Source of the DNA: Pseudomonas sp. SST3 | Lineage (GTDB): Bacteria; Pseudomonadota; Gammaproteobacteria; Pseudomonadales; Pseudomonadaceae | Assembly (NCBI RefSeq): GCF_003325755.1 | Contig: NZ_QORI02000007.1 | Span: forward strand, 124,001 to 188,000 | Length of the DNA stretch: 64,000 bases | Direction of reading: 5' to 3' | In this document: positions 55,408 to 64,000 of the stretch, one piece after another | Layout of the letters: the number at the start of each line of letters is the position of its first letter | How positions within the stretch are numbered: the first letter of the stretch is position 1 | The notes under the pieces: model-generated | Told to the model about the DNA's origin: nothing | The model's database searches: none | Seen by the model: the letters and a program-made list of their open reading frames with translations, nothing else | Made by a program: the position numbers and the translations under genes

Positions 55408-56094
55408 TCAGGCGAAATCGCGCTTGGCGACTTCGCTCAGAATCTGTCCTAACACCTGCTCGATGGATAGCTCGGTCGAATCCAGCTGTACGGCATCGTC
55501 TGCCGGCTTCAGCGGAGCCACTTCACGCTGGGTATCACGCTCATCACGCGCCCGTATCTCATCGAGAAGACTCGCGAGATTAACATCATCACCCTTGGCC
55601 TTCAACTGCAGGAAGCGCCGGCGCGCCCTTTCCTCCGCGCTGGCGGTGAGGAATATCTTCAAGGGCGCGTCAGGAAAAACCACAGTTCCCATGTCACGAC
55701 CATCCGCGACGAGTCCAGGCGGTTCGCGGAATGCCTTCTGACGCTGCAACAACGCCTCGCGCACAGCAGGCAACGCCGCAACCTGCGAAGCCCCGGCCCC
55801 AACCTGTTCGTTACGAATCGCCTGGGTGACCTCCTCGCCTTCGAGAACGATCCGCATCCCATGACCGTTTTTATCCGCACCGAATTGCACATCCAGATGA
55901 GCGGCCAGAACCTTGAGCGATTCCTCGTTGGTCAGGTCGACGCCATGGTTGCGCGCAGCGAAGGCAAGCAAACGGTAAAGTGCACCGGAATCGAGAAAAT
56001 TCCATCCCAGCTTGGCCGCCAGCAGCGCCGCAACTGTGCCCTTGCCGGAGCCGCTCGGGCCGTCAATGGTTATGACCGGGACCTGGCTGATCAT
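55408..56094 (-). CDS. cmk: Cytidylate kinase
   Basis: 228-residue CMP/dCMP kinase. P-loop [15 protein letters not shown] at residues 9-23; [15 protein letters not shown] and the LID region [11 protein letters not shown] are typical. Its ATG overlaps the tyrA/aroA stop by 4 nt (ATGA). It is upstream of rpsA, the usual cmk-rpsA pair. Confidence 0.97.
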   Translation of the reverse strand: MISQVPVITIDGPSGSGKGTVAALLAAKLGWNFLDSGALYRLLAFAARNHGVDLTNEESLKVLAAHLDVQFGADKNGHGMRIVLEGEEVTQAIRNEQVGAGASQVAALPAVREALLQRQKAFREPPGLVADGRDMGTVVFPDAPLKIFLTASAEERARRRFLQLKAKGDDVNLASLLDEIRARDERDTQREVAPLKPADDAVQLDSTELSIEQVLGQILSEVAKRDFA

Positions 56095-58337
56095 GAATTA
56101 CCCTCCACACTTACACGCATCCCAGCCCGCTCGGCCAGTGCAAGAAAGTTCGGGAACGACGTGGCGACGTTGGCGCAGTCGTGGATGCGGATCGGCGCAC
56201 TGGCTCGAAGCGCAGCGACACTGAAGGACATCGCGATGCGATGATCACCGTGGGCCCAGACCTCGCCGCCGCCAAAGGCCGCATCGCCCTCAATGATAAT
56301 CCCGTCCGGGGTCGGAGTGGCCTTGACGCCGAGTGTTTGCAGACCATCGGCCATCACCTGGATACGGTCGGACTCCTTGACCCGCAGTTCCTCGGCACCG
56401 CGCAATGTCGTTCGCCCTTCCGCACAGGCCGCCGCGACGAACAGCACCGGGAACTCGTCGATTGCGAGCGGGACGAGGTCTTCAGGTATATCGATACCCC
56501 GGAGCTGAGCAGCGCGAACACGGATATCCGCAACCGGCTCGCCACCCACTTCACGCAAGTTGGTCAGTTCGATATCGCCCCCCATCAGCTTGAGGATATC
56601 GATGATACCGGTACGGGTCGGGTTGACCCCGACGTGCTCAAGCGTAACGTCGGAGCCTGGCGCGATACTGGCCGCAACCATGAAGAATGCGGACGAAGAG
56701 ATATCGGCGGGCACTTCAATCTGCGTCGAACGCAGCTTATGACCGGGCTCGACCGTGGCAGTACTTCCCTCGACCTTCACCGGGTAGCCGAAGCCCTGCA
56801 GCATCCGCTCGGTGTGATCCCGCGTCGGTGCAGGCTCGGTCACCGATGTTTTCTCTGCGGCGTAAAGACCGGCAAGGAGCAGGCAGGATTTGACCTGTGC
56901 GCTGGCCATCGGCATCTCGTAATGCATGCCGGACAGCTTCTGACCGCCGCGAATGGTCAATGGCGGGCGCCCTTCGGCCGCTGTCTCGATCACCGCTCCC
57001 ATGTCGCGCAGTGGCTTGGCCACGCGATTCATCGGTCGCTTGGACAGCGAAGCGTCCCCCGTCAGAGTGGTATCGAAGGGCTGAGCGGCCAGCAGCCCGG
57101 ACAGCAGGCGCATCGAGGTACCGGAATTGCCGAGGTAGATCGGGCCTGGCGGCGGCTTCAGGCCGTGCAGGCCAACGCCATGGACGGTAACGCGCCCTTG
57201 ATTCGGCCCTTCGATGACCACACCCATGTCGCGGAATGCCTGAATGGTCGCGAGGGCATCCTCGCCCTCGAGGAAACCGTCCACCTCGGTGGTACCTTCG
57301 GCAAGCGAGCCGAGCATGATCGAACGGTGGGAGATGGATTTGTCGCCTGGCACACGAAGTTGACCGTTGAGGCTGCCGCCAGGGCTGGCGAGGAAGATCA
57401 GATCTTTGGAATGCATAACGTCCACATAGGCTCTGCGAGCCAGTATTTTGCTGAAATGTTCGCGGGCAGCCTTGGCGCGCGTGAACACGCCCAACAACGT
57501 ATGCCCGTCTCCTTCATCGACCGCGGCGCGTAGCGCGTCGAGGTCGGCACGAAAATCGTCCAAGGTATGCAGCACCGCCTCGCGGTTGGCGAGAAAAATG
57601 TCGTGCCACATCACCGGATCGCTGCCCGCAATGCGGGTGAAGTCGCGAAACCCGCCGGCGGCATAACGGAATATCTCGAGATTCTCGTTCCGCTTCGCCA
57701 ACGAGTCCACCAAACCGAAAGCCAGCAGATGGGGAAGATGGCTGGTAGCCGCCAAGACGCCGTCATGATGCTGAACGCCCATGTGCTCGACATCCGCACC
57801 CAGCGCGCGCCAAAGCCCGTCGACAAGCGCCAGTGCGGCTGGATCAGTGCCTTCCAACGGCGTCAGGATCACCTTGTGTCGCCGGAAGAGCGTGCTTTCG
57901 GCAGCCGTTACACCGCTCTGTTCCGAGCCGGCTATCGGATGCCCGGGCACGAAACGCGGTGGCATTCTTCTGAACTGTTTTTCGGCACAACGCACCACGT
58001 TGCCCTTGGCGCTGCCAACATCGGTCAGCACAGCGCTCCCGAGGTCAAGGGACGCAAGCTCCGCCAGCACGCGCTCCATCGCCAGGATCGGAACGGCCAG
58101 CTGAATGACATCCGCCCCCAGGCACGCTTCCGCAAGGCTATCAGCACAGCGATCCACTACACCAAGCTCGACGGCTAGTTCGCGAGAGCGAGCGTCCAGA
58201 TCGAAACCGACCACCTCGCCACAGAGCCCGCCTTCCCTCAGCCCCTTCGCGAACGAGCCACCAATCAGCCCCAGACCGACAACGACCAGTCGCCGCACCA
58301 TTGGCACATCTGGAAGCGGTTCCACGTTTCTGCTCAA
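56091..58337 (-). CDS. Bifunctional prephenate dehydrogenase / EPSP synthase
   Basis: 748-residue fusion. Residues about 14-300 are Tyr[16 protein letters not shown] binds NAD(P), followed by the [12 protein letters not shown] histidine region. From about residue 310 the AroA domain begins ([19 protein letters not shown]), with [11 protein letters not shown] and [12 protein letters not shown] later. The fusion joins tyrosine synthesis to the sixth shikimate step and is normal in Pseudomonas. Its start overlaps the hisC stop (ATGA). An internal ATG at 58301 is possible. Confidence 0.97.
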   Translation of the reverse strand: MSRNVEPLPDVPMVRRLVVVGLGLIGGSFAKGLREGGLCGEVVGFDLDARSRELAVELGVVDRCADSLAEACLGADVIQLAVPILAMERVLAELASLDLGSAVLTDVGSAKGNVVRCAEKQFRRMPPRFVPGHPIAGSEQSGVTAAESTLFRRHKVILTPLEGTDPAALALVDGLWRALGADVEHMGVQHHDGVLAATSHLPHLLAFGLVDSLAKRNENLEIFRYAAGGFRDFTRIAGSDPVMWHDIFLANREAVLHTLDDFRADLDALRAAVDEGDGHTLLGVFTRAKAAREHFSKILARRAYVDVMHSKDLIFLASPGGSLNGQLRVPGDKSISHRSIMLGSLAEGTTEVDGFLEGEDALATIQAFRDMGVVIEGPNQGRVTVHGVGLHGLKPPPGPIYLGNSGTSMRLLSGLLAAQPFDTTLTGDASLSKRPMNRVAKPLRDMGAVIETAAEGRPPLTIRGGQKLSGMHYEMPMASAQVKSCLLLAGLYAAEKTSVTEPAPTRDHTERMLQGFGYPVKVEGSTATVEPGHKLRSTQIEVPADISSSAFFMVAASIAPGSDVTLEHVGVNPTRTGIIDILKLMGGDIELTNLREVGGEPVADIRVRAAQLRGIDIPEDLVPLAIDEFPVLFVAAACAEGRTTLRGAEELRVKESDRIQVMADGLQTLGVKATPTPDGIIIEGDAAFGGGEVWAHGDHRIAMSFSVAALRASAPIRIHDCANVATSFPNFLALAERAGMRVSVEGNS

Positions 58338-59443
58338 CGTCCGAGCGCCTTGCGCAAGACATCCAGAAAACGGATATTTTCCGCTTCAGTGCCGATGGAA
58401 ACCCGTAGGAAAGTCGGCATCCCATAGCTGGCGACCGGCCGAACGATAACGCCGTCGCGCAGCAATGCCTGATTCACGGGAGCCGCATCACAACCGAAGT
58501 CGACCGCAATGAAGTTGCCTTTCGAGGGAATCCAATCCAATCCCATCTGCTTGAAACCAGCCTCGAGTTGAAGCATACCGGCCGCGTTGCAAGCCCGGCT
58601 CTCGGTCAGATACCGAATGTCGTCCAACGCGGCACAAGCCGCCGCAAGCGCGAGGCTGTTGACATTGAATGGCTGACGCACCCGATTCAGCACGTCGGCA
58701 ATCTCTGCCGAACAGATCGCATAACCCACACGCAACGCAGCCAACCCGTACGCTTTGGAGAACGTCCTGGAAACCAGCAGATTGGGATGCGAAGCCAGGA
58801 AACTCAATCCATCCGGCAGCTCTCCTCCATCGGCATACTCGATATAGGCCTCGTCCAGCACGACCAATACATGGTTCGGCACACCGGAGAGAAAGCGTTG
58901 CAGCGCCTCGGCGCCGAACCAAGTGCCAGTGGGATTGTTGGGGTTGGCGATGAACACGACACGAGTGTTCTCGTCGATAGCCGCCAGCATGGCCTTCAGA
59001 TCGTGGCCCCATTGCCGGGCCGGGACCGCCTTCACTTGCGCACCGACAGCCTGGGTGACGATGGGATAGACCGCGAACGCATGCTCACTGAATACCGCAT
59101 TCAGGCCTGGGGCAAGGTAGGCACGCGCGACCAGTTCAAGGATATCGTTGGAGCCGTTGCCGAGCGTCACCTGTTCGATGGCGACGCCATACCGCTCGGC
59201 CAGCTTTTGCTTGAGTTCGAAGCCGTTGCCATCGGGATACCGGGTCAGCTCGTCGAGCTGTGCCCGGATCGCCTCGATGACTTTCGGGCTGGGGCCCAGC
59301 GGGTTTTCGTTGCTGGCCAGTTTTACGATCGTAGCGGGATCGAGATCGAGTTCACGAGCCAGTTCGTCCACCGGCTTGCCCGGCACGTAGGGCGACAGTT
59401 TTTGCACGCCTGGCTGAGCCAGGGCGAGGAAATCACAGCTCAT
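58334..59443 (-). CDS. hisC: Histidinol-phosphate/aromatic aminotransferase
   Basis: 369-residue PLP aminotransferase of the HisC family. KLASNENPLGPSP near the N-terminus, the PLP lysine in VSRTFSKAYGLAALRVGY and the arginine region VRPVASYGMPTFLRVSIG are typical. As the second HisC copy in pseudomonads it usually serves aromatic amino acid synthesis, which suits its position between pheA and tyrA/aroA. Confidence 0.95.
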   Translation of the reverse strand: MSCDFLALAQPGVQKLSPYVPGKPVDELARELDLDPATIVKLASNENPLGPSPKVIEAIRAQLDELTRYPDGNGFELKQKLAERYGVAIEQVTLGNGSNDILELVARAYLAPGLNAVFSEHAFAVYPIVTQAVGAQVKAVPARQWGHDLKAMLAAIDENTRVVFIANPNNPTGTWFGAEALQRFLSGVPNHVLVVLDEAYIEYADGGELPDGLSFLASHPNLLVSRTFSKAYGLAALRVGYAICSAEIADVLNRVRQPFNVNSLALAAACAALDDIRYLTESRACNAAGMLQLEAGFKQMGLDWIPSKGNFIAVDFGCDAAPVNQALLRDGVIVRPVASYGMPTFLRVSIGTEAENIRFLDVLRKALGR

Positions 59444-59460
59444 ACATTAAGCCTCAAGCT

Positions 59461-59520
59461 CAAGCGGCAAGCGGCAAGAAAAAGCCAGTGCTTGTGGCTC
59501 GTAGCTCGACGCTTGCGGCT
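59461..59520. repeat. CAAGCGG heptamer repeats with a weak terminator, between pheA and hisC
   Basis: CAAGCGG heptamers (59461-59478) and an opposing CGCTTGCGGCT (about 59510-59520) form an imperfect inverted repeat. Within it, on the minus strand, AGCCA-N7-TGGCT followed by TTTTT (59499-59479) looks like a weak intrinsic terminator that would partly separate serC-pheA from hisC onwards. Related to the repeats at 27975 and 44328. Confidence 0.5.
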
Positions 59521-59524
59521 GTTT

Positions 59525-60622
59525 TTAAAGTACCGCTTTCGGATAGGACCCCAGCACCTTGAGTGCCACCGCCTCTCGCCCGATCTTCTCCAGAACATCC
59601 TTTATTAGCGGCTCCTGGTGATGACCGATGCAGTCGATGAAAAAAACGTAGGTCCATTTACCGCTGCGAGAAGGACGAGTTTCGATCCGTGTGAGATCGA
59701 TACCATTGGAATGAAACGGCATCAGCAATTCATGCAGCGCGCCCGGTTTGTTGCGCATAGAAACGATGATCGAGGTCTTGTCATCGCCAGTAGGCGGAAC
59801 TTCCTGGCTGCCAATGATGAGAAAGCGCGTGGAGTTATCCGGGCGGTCCTCGATCTTTTCGGCAATCTTGCTAAGGCCATAAAGCTGGGCGGCCATGTCG
59901 CCTGCGATCGCAGCGGAGTTCCATTCACTTTTCACCCGTTTGGCTGCATCGGCATTGCTGGAAACCGCCACGCGTTCAACGTTCGGATAATGCGCGTCCA
60001 GCCACTTGCGACACTGCGCCAGCGATTGTGCATGGGAATAGATGCGAGTGATGCGGTCGGTCTTGGTCGTTTCGCCGATCAACAGATGATGATGGATACG
60101 CAACTCGACTTCACCGCAGATGACGATGTCGTGCTCCAGAAAACTGTCGAGGGTGTGGTTGACCGCACCCTCAGTGGAGTTTTCCACCGGCACCACGCCG
60201 AAGTTGACCGCACCGGCGACCACCTCACGAAACACCTCGTCGATGGCAGCCATAGGCTTGCTGATTACAGAGTGCCCGAAATGCTTGAGCGCTGCGGCCT
60301 GTGAGAAGGTACCTTCCGGCCCGAGATAGGCAACTCGCAGTGGCTGCTCCAGAGCCAGGCAGGACGACATGATCTCCCGAAAAAGGCGCGCCATTTCTTC
60401 GTTGTCCAGCGGCCCCTTGTTCAGCTCCATGATGTGCTTGAGCACCCAGGCTTCACGCTCGGGACGATAGAACACCGCCTCCTCGCCTTCGGCCAGTGAT
60501 GCGGTCTTGACCCGCGCGACGTCCTGAGCACAACGGGCACGCTCGCTGATCAGCTCGAGAATTTTCTCGTCGAGACTGTCGATGCGTACACGCAGCGCCT
60601 TCAGCCGGTCGACATCACTCAT
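59525..60622 (-). CDS. pheA: Bifunctional chorismate mutase / prephenate dehydratase (P-protein)
   Basis: 365 residues. N-terminal AroQ chorismate mutase (LRVRIDSLDEKILELISERA), then prephenate dehydratase (AYLGPEGTFSQAAALKHFG; NSTEGAVNHTLDSF) and a C-terminal ACT regulatory domain (LTRIETRPSRSGKWTYVFF) expected to bind phenylalanine. Its start overlaps the serC stop by 1 nt. Confidence 0.97.
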   Translation of the reverse strand: MSDVDRLKALRVRIDSLDEKILELISERARCAQDVARVKTASLAEGEEAVFYRPEREAWVLKHIMELNKGPLDNEEMARLFREIMSSCLALEQPLRVAYLGPEGTFSQAAALKHFGHSVISKPMAAIDEVFREVVAGAVNFGVVPVENSTEGAVNHTLDSFLEHDIVICGEVELRIHHHLLIGETTKTDRITRIYSHAQSLAQCRKWLDAHYPNVERVAVSSNADAAKRVKSEWNSAAIAGDMAAQLYGLSKIAEKIEDRPDNSTRFLIIGSQEVPPTGDDKTSIIVSMRNKPGALHELLMPFHSNGIDLTRIETRPSRSGKWTYVFFIDCIGHHQEPLIKDVLEKIGREAVALKVLGSYPKAVL

Positions 60623-61707
60623 CAGCCGCGCTCCTTCTCGAATTCGCGCATATAGGCCACCAGCGCCTCGACGGCATCCAGGCCCACCGCGTTATAGATG
60701 GAGGCACGCATGCCGCCGACCGAGCGATGACCTTTCAGGTTGAGCAGTCCGCGGGCCTCAGCCCCAACCAGAAATGCCTTGTCCAATTGCTCGTCGGCCA
60801 GCCTGAACGGCACGTTCATCCAGGAGCGGGCATTGCTGGAGATCGGGTTGGAATAGAAGTCGCTGGAATCGATTACCCCGTAGAGCAGCTCCTTCTTGGC
60901 GCGATTGCGCTGCTCCATCGCTTCAACGCCACCCTGCTCTTTCAGCCATTCGAATACCAGGCCGGAGAGATACCAGGAGAAGGTCGCAGGCGTGTTGTAC
61001 ATGGAGCCGTTGTCGGCGGCGACCTTGTAATCCAGCATGGTCGGGCAGCTGGAACGCGCACGACCGAGCAGGTCCTCGCGAATGATCACTACCACCAAAC
61101 CCGATGGGCCGATGTTCTTCTGCGCGCCCGCATAGATCAGGCCGAACCGGGAAACATCCAGCTGACGCGAGAGGATGTCAGAAGACATGTCGACTACCAG
61201 CGGCGTGTCGCCAAGCTCCGGTATCCAATCGAACTGCAAACCGCCGATGGTTTCGTTGCTGGCGTAGTGCAGATAGGCCGCATTGTCGCTGAGCGCCCAC
61301 TCGTTCTGGCCGGGAATCGCGAAGTAATCGTAAGGCTTGGCGCTGGCAGCAACATTGATATGGCCGAAACGCTTAGCCTCTTCAATGCTCTTGCGTGACC
61401 AAATACCCGTGTCGATGTAATCCGCGACGCCGCCCTCGGGCAGCAGATTCAACGGGATCTCGGCAAACTGCTGGCTGGCACCACCCTGCAGAAACAGCAC
61501 CTTGTAATTCGAGGGAATGCTCAGCAGATCGCGTAAATCCTGCTCAGCCTTCTCAGCGATCGCCGTGTATTCGTCGCTGCGATGGCTCATTTCCATCACG
61601 GACAAACCGCGGCCCTGCCAATCGAGGAGTTCAGCCTGGGCGCGCTGCAGCACCGCCTCAGGAAGCGCGGCCGGGCCGGCGCAGAAGTTAAAGGCGCGTT
61701 TGCTCAT
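60622..61707 (-). CDS. serC: Phosphoserine aminotransferase
   Basis: 361-residue PLP enzyme of serine synthesis, which also acts on the erythronate-derived intermediate of pyridoxal synthesis after PdxB. It starts MSKRAFNFCAGPAALPEAVL; GLSVMEMSHRSDEY and the PLP lysine region IYAGAQKNIGPSG are diagnostic. First gene of the serC-pheA-hisC-tyrA/aroA-cmk(-rpsA) supra-operon, 137 nt after gyrA. Confidence 0.98.
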   Translation of the reverse strand: MSKRAFNFCAGPAALPEAVLQRAQAELLDWQGRGLSVMEMSHRSDEYTAIAEKAEQDLRDLLSIPSNYKVLFLQGGASQQFAEIPLNLLPEGGVADYIDTGIWSRKSIEEAKRFGHINVAASAKPYDYFAIPGQNEWALSDNAAYLHYASNETIGGLQFDWIPELGDTPLVVDMSSDILSRQLDVSRFGLIYAGAQKNIGPSGLVVVIIREDLLGRARSSCPTMLDYKVAADNGSMYNTPATFSWYLSGLVFEWLKEQGGVEAMEQRNRAKKELLYGVIDSSDFYSNPISSNARSWMNVPFRLADEQLDKAFLVGAEARGLLNLKGHRSVGGMRASIYNAVGLDAVEALVAYMREFEKERG

Positions 61708-61807
61708 CTTCGTTCTCTCAAAACGGTCGATACTTGCTCGCTCTGTTCGCGACCTAAGGTCATCTCAGAGCTTGCCATTCCTTCATGCAGCAGGGTCTGC
61801 AACGAAA

Positions 61808-61839
61808 CGACGGCGAAGCCTTTAGGGGCTGCGCCGTCG
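61808..61839 (-). terminator. Terminator after gyrA
   Basis: CGACGGCG and GCC pair with GGC and CGCCGTCG across a 6-nt loop and a small internal mismatch (AA/TG). On the minus strand it begins 5 nt after the gyrA stop and is followed by TTTCGTTT. Confidence 0.75.
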
Positions 61840-61844
61840 CTTGA

Positions 61845-64000
61845 TCAGTTGTCGTCGTCGGTAGGCACTACGTCTGGCGGAACGTCCCCCCCGCCGCCGA
61901 GCAAGTCATCTTCGCTTGGCTCGGTGCTGACAACGGGCATTTCCTTATCCAGGGCATCCTCGTCGATAACCGCTTCGATATCGTCCAGGACGTCCTCCTC
62001 AGAGGGTTCCTGAACCCGCTCGAGGCCAACCAGATGTTCGTTCTTGCCCAGCTTGATCAACGTGACACCCTGAGTGTTACGACCCAGCGATGAAACCTCA
62101 TCGACACGGGTCCGAACTAGCGTGCCTTGATCGGAAATCAACATGATTTCCTCGCCCTGCTGCACCTGGACAGCACCGACCAAGGGGCCGTTGCGCTCGT
62201 TGGTCACCATGGCAATAACACCCTGGCCACCACGACCGCGACGTGGGAACTCGTCGATCACGGTGCGCTTGCCGTAGCCATTGAGGCTCGCGGTGAGAAT
62301 CTGCGCATCGGGCTCGGGAATCAGCATGGAGATCAGACGCTGGCCTTCGGGCAGGCGCATGCCGCGAACGCCACGGGCGGTGCGACCCATGGTGCGCACA
62401 TGCTTCTCCTTGAAGCGGATTACTTTACCGCCATCGGAAAACAGCATGACTTCACGGGCGCCATCGGTCACCGCAGCGGCGATCAGTGTATCGCCCTCTT
62501 CCAAGCCGAGCGCGATCAGACCGACACTGCGTGGGCGGCTGAACTGAGACAGCGGGGTCTTCTTCACGGTGCCCTTGGCGGTCGCCATGAAGATGTAGGT
62601 GCCGGTCGGCTCGTCTACCGACTCGTCGGTTTCGTCACCTTCGAGGAGCTCTTCAGCTTCATCGGTTTCGCTGATGATTTCCGCATCTTCGACATCGTCG
62701 TCGCCGTTCAGCTGTTGCTGACGCGCGGCCTCGATATCCACTTGCAGCATGGCGGTGATGTATTCGCCTTCGGTCAGCGGCAGCAGGTTGACCAGCGGCC
62801 GACCGCGCGATGCGCGCGAGGCCTCGGGAATCTCATACGTCTTGAGCCAATACACCTTGCCCTTGCTGGAGAACAGCAACAGCGTGGTGTGGCTGTTGGC
62901 AACCAGCAGGTGCTCGACGTAATCCTCTTCCTTGACGCCTGTGGCCGCCTTGCCTCGTCCACCGCGACGCTGCGCCTGATAGGCCGCCAGCGGCTGCGAT
63001 TTGGCATAGCCGCCATGGGAGATGGTGACGACGCGCTCTTCTTCGGTGATCAGGTCCGCCAGTGTCAGGTCCAGACGCGCTTCAAGAATCTCGGTACGAC
63101 GTGCGTCGCCGAAGTCGCGCTTGACGCCTTCGAGCTCCTCACGGATGACTTCCATCAGGCGTACCGGGTCGGTCAGGATGCGGATCAGTTCGCCGATCTG
63201 GGTCAGGATTTCCTGATATTCGCTGAGCAGCTTCTCATGCTCGAGACCAGTCAGGCGATGCAGGCGCAGGTCCAGAATGGCCTGGGCCTGCTCCGGTGAG
63301 AGGTAGTATTTTCCGTCGCGCAGGCCGTATTGCGGATCGAGGCCTTCAGGACGGCAGGAGTCAGCACCGGCACGCTCCACCATCGACTCGACAGCACTGG
63401 ACTCCCACGCCTCGGCAATCAACGCCTCTTTGGCTTCAGCCGGCGTCGGCGACGCCTTGATCAAGGCGATAACCGGGTCGATATTGGAAAGCGCAACCGC
63501 CTGCCCTTCGAGAATATGCCCACGCTCACGCGCCTTGCGCAGCTCATAAACAGTCCGGCGGGTGACGACCTCACGGCGATGACGCACGAAGGCCTCAAGC
63601 AACTCCTTCAGATTCAACGTGCGCGGCTGGCCGTCGATAAGCGCCACCACGTTGATGCCGAACACGCTCTGCAGCTGGGTCTGAGCGTAGAGGTTGTTGA
63701 GGACAACCTCTGGCACTTCACCGCGGCGCAGCTCGATCACTACGCGCATGCCGTCCTTGTCGGACTCATCGCGCAGCTCGGTGATACCTTCGAGCTTCTT
63801 TTCCTTGACCAGCTCGGCGATCTTCTCGATCAGCCGCGCTTTGTTCAGCTGATAAGGCAGTTCGGTGATGACGATCTGCTGACGGCCACCGACCTTGTCG
63901 ATGTCTTCGATGGTCGAGCGGGCACGCATATAGATGCGTCCGCGACCGGTGCGGTAGGCCTCTACGATGCCGGCGCGACCGTTGATAATGCCCGCGGTCG
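61845..64000 (-). CDS. gyrA: DNA gyrase subunit A (5' end beyond the window)
   Basis: About 718 C-terminal residues; the frame is open to the window edge, so roughly the first 200, including the catalytic tyrosine and the quinolone-resistance region, are missing. Visible parts are the tower and coiled-coil ([23 protein letters not shown]), the GyrA-box (QRRGGRGK) that wraps DNA, beta-pinwheel repeats ([26 protein letters not shown]), an acidic insert ([21 protein letters not shown]) and an acidic tail (ending DVVPTDDDN). Confidence 0.98.
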   Translation of the reverse strand, partial: TAGIINGRAGIVEAYRTGRGRIYMRARSTIEDIDKVGGRQQIVITELPYQLNKARLIEKIAELVKEKKLEGITELRDESDKDGMRVVIELRRGEVPEVVLNNLYAQTQLQSVFGINVVALIDGQPRTLNLKELLEAFVRHRREVVTRRTVYELRKARERGHILEGQAVALSNIDPVIALIKASPTPAEAKEALIAEAWESSAVESMVERAGADSCRPEGLDPQYGLRDGKYYLSPEQAQAILDLRLHRLTGLEHEKLLSEYQEILTQIGELIRILTDPVRLMEVIREELEGVKRDFGDARRTEILEARLDLTLADLITEEERVVTISHGGYAKSQPLAAYQAQRRGGRGKAATGVKEEDYVEHLLVANSHTTLLLFSSKGKVYWLKTYEIPEASRASRGRPLVNLLPLTEGEYITAMLQVDIEAARQQQLNGDDDVEDAEIISETDEAEELLEGDETDESVDEPTGTYIFMATAKGTVKKTPLSQFSRPRSVGLIALGLEEGDTLIAAAVTDGAREVMLFSDGGKVIRFKEKHVRTMGRTARGVRGMRLPEGQRLISMLIPEPDAQILTASLNGYGKRTVIDEFPRRGRGGQGVIAMVTNERNGPLVGAVQVQQGEEIMLISDQGTLVRTRVDEVSSLGRNTQGVTLIKLGKNEHLVGLERVQEPSEEDVLDDIEAVIDEDALDKEMPVVSTEPSEDDLLGGGGDVPPDVVPTDDDN

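Noticed and set aside
56091..58337. TyrA-AroA fusion as a novel gene fusion or assembly artefact
   Set aside because: This bifunctional protein is the normal arrangement in Pseudomonas, and both halves are intact and in frame.

Overview
The window looks like chromosome from a gamma-proteobacterium of the Pseudomonas stutzeri (Stutzerimonas) group. The pointers are GC-rich coding DNA, two adjacent cbb3 oxidase operons of which only the second carries ccoQ, an Anr/Fnr-type regulator beside hemN, a TyrA-AroA fusion, and long runs of gene order that match what I remember of P. aeruginosa PAO1. No database was searched; identifications rest on reading the translated sequence.

Layout. 1-6.4 kb: the tail of an unidentified membrane protein, tusA and rlmM (minus), acnA and the aerotaxis receptor aer (plus). 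6.4-19.3 kb: a small hydrolase, then the respiratory block ccoNOP, ccoNOQP and the assembly genes ccoGHIS plus a TauE/UreH-like membrane protein. The first ccoN has a 1-nt deletion exactly at its copper-ligand His-His pair. 19.3-23.8 kb: nadE, hemN, anr, apt and a Sco-type copper chaperone. Textbook Anr boxes lie upstream of the first cco operon and of hemN. 23.8-30.4 kb: a four-gene ABC importer with two solute-binding proteins, then recR, ybaB and dnaX.

30.46-32.91 kb: a complete group II intron (reverse transcriptase with HNH domain, domains V and VI visible) lies in the leader of dnaX, in the same orientation. It coincides with a break in PAO1-like gene order. It is followed by 0.57 kb of gene-free DNA rich in inverted repeats, including an attC-like site. 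33.5-38.3 kb: pdxB, a MATE exporter, a TauE/SafE permease divergent from a LysR regulator, and rraB. 38.7-50.9 kb: a cluster resembling PAO1 PA1674-PA1687: speE, alkA, two tiny membrane proteins, methionine salvage genes mtnCDB with an MFS transporter, aroC, two hydrolases, prmB, an Smr protein and folE. 50.9-53.3 kb: a GST and an aminotransferase divergent from a MarR regulator. 53.5-64 kb: the serC-pheA-hisC-tyrA/aroA-cmk-rpsA supra-operon preceded by gyrA, which is cut by the window edge.

How the genes fit together. The left half is a low-oxygen respiration island: high-affinity oxidases, their copper and [4Fe-4S] assembly factors, oxygen-independent haem synthesis, the oxygen sensor Anr, a Sco chaperone and an aerotaxis receptor. 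The right half is mainly biosynthesis: aromatic amino acids, serine and pyridoxal, polyamine and methylthioadenosine salvage, and folate, plus translation and DNA topology genes. No rRNA, tRNA or CRISPR array was recognised.
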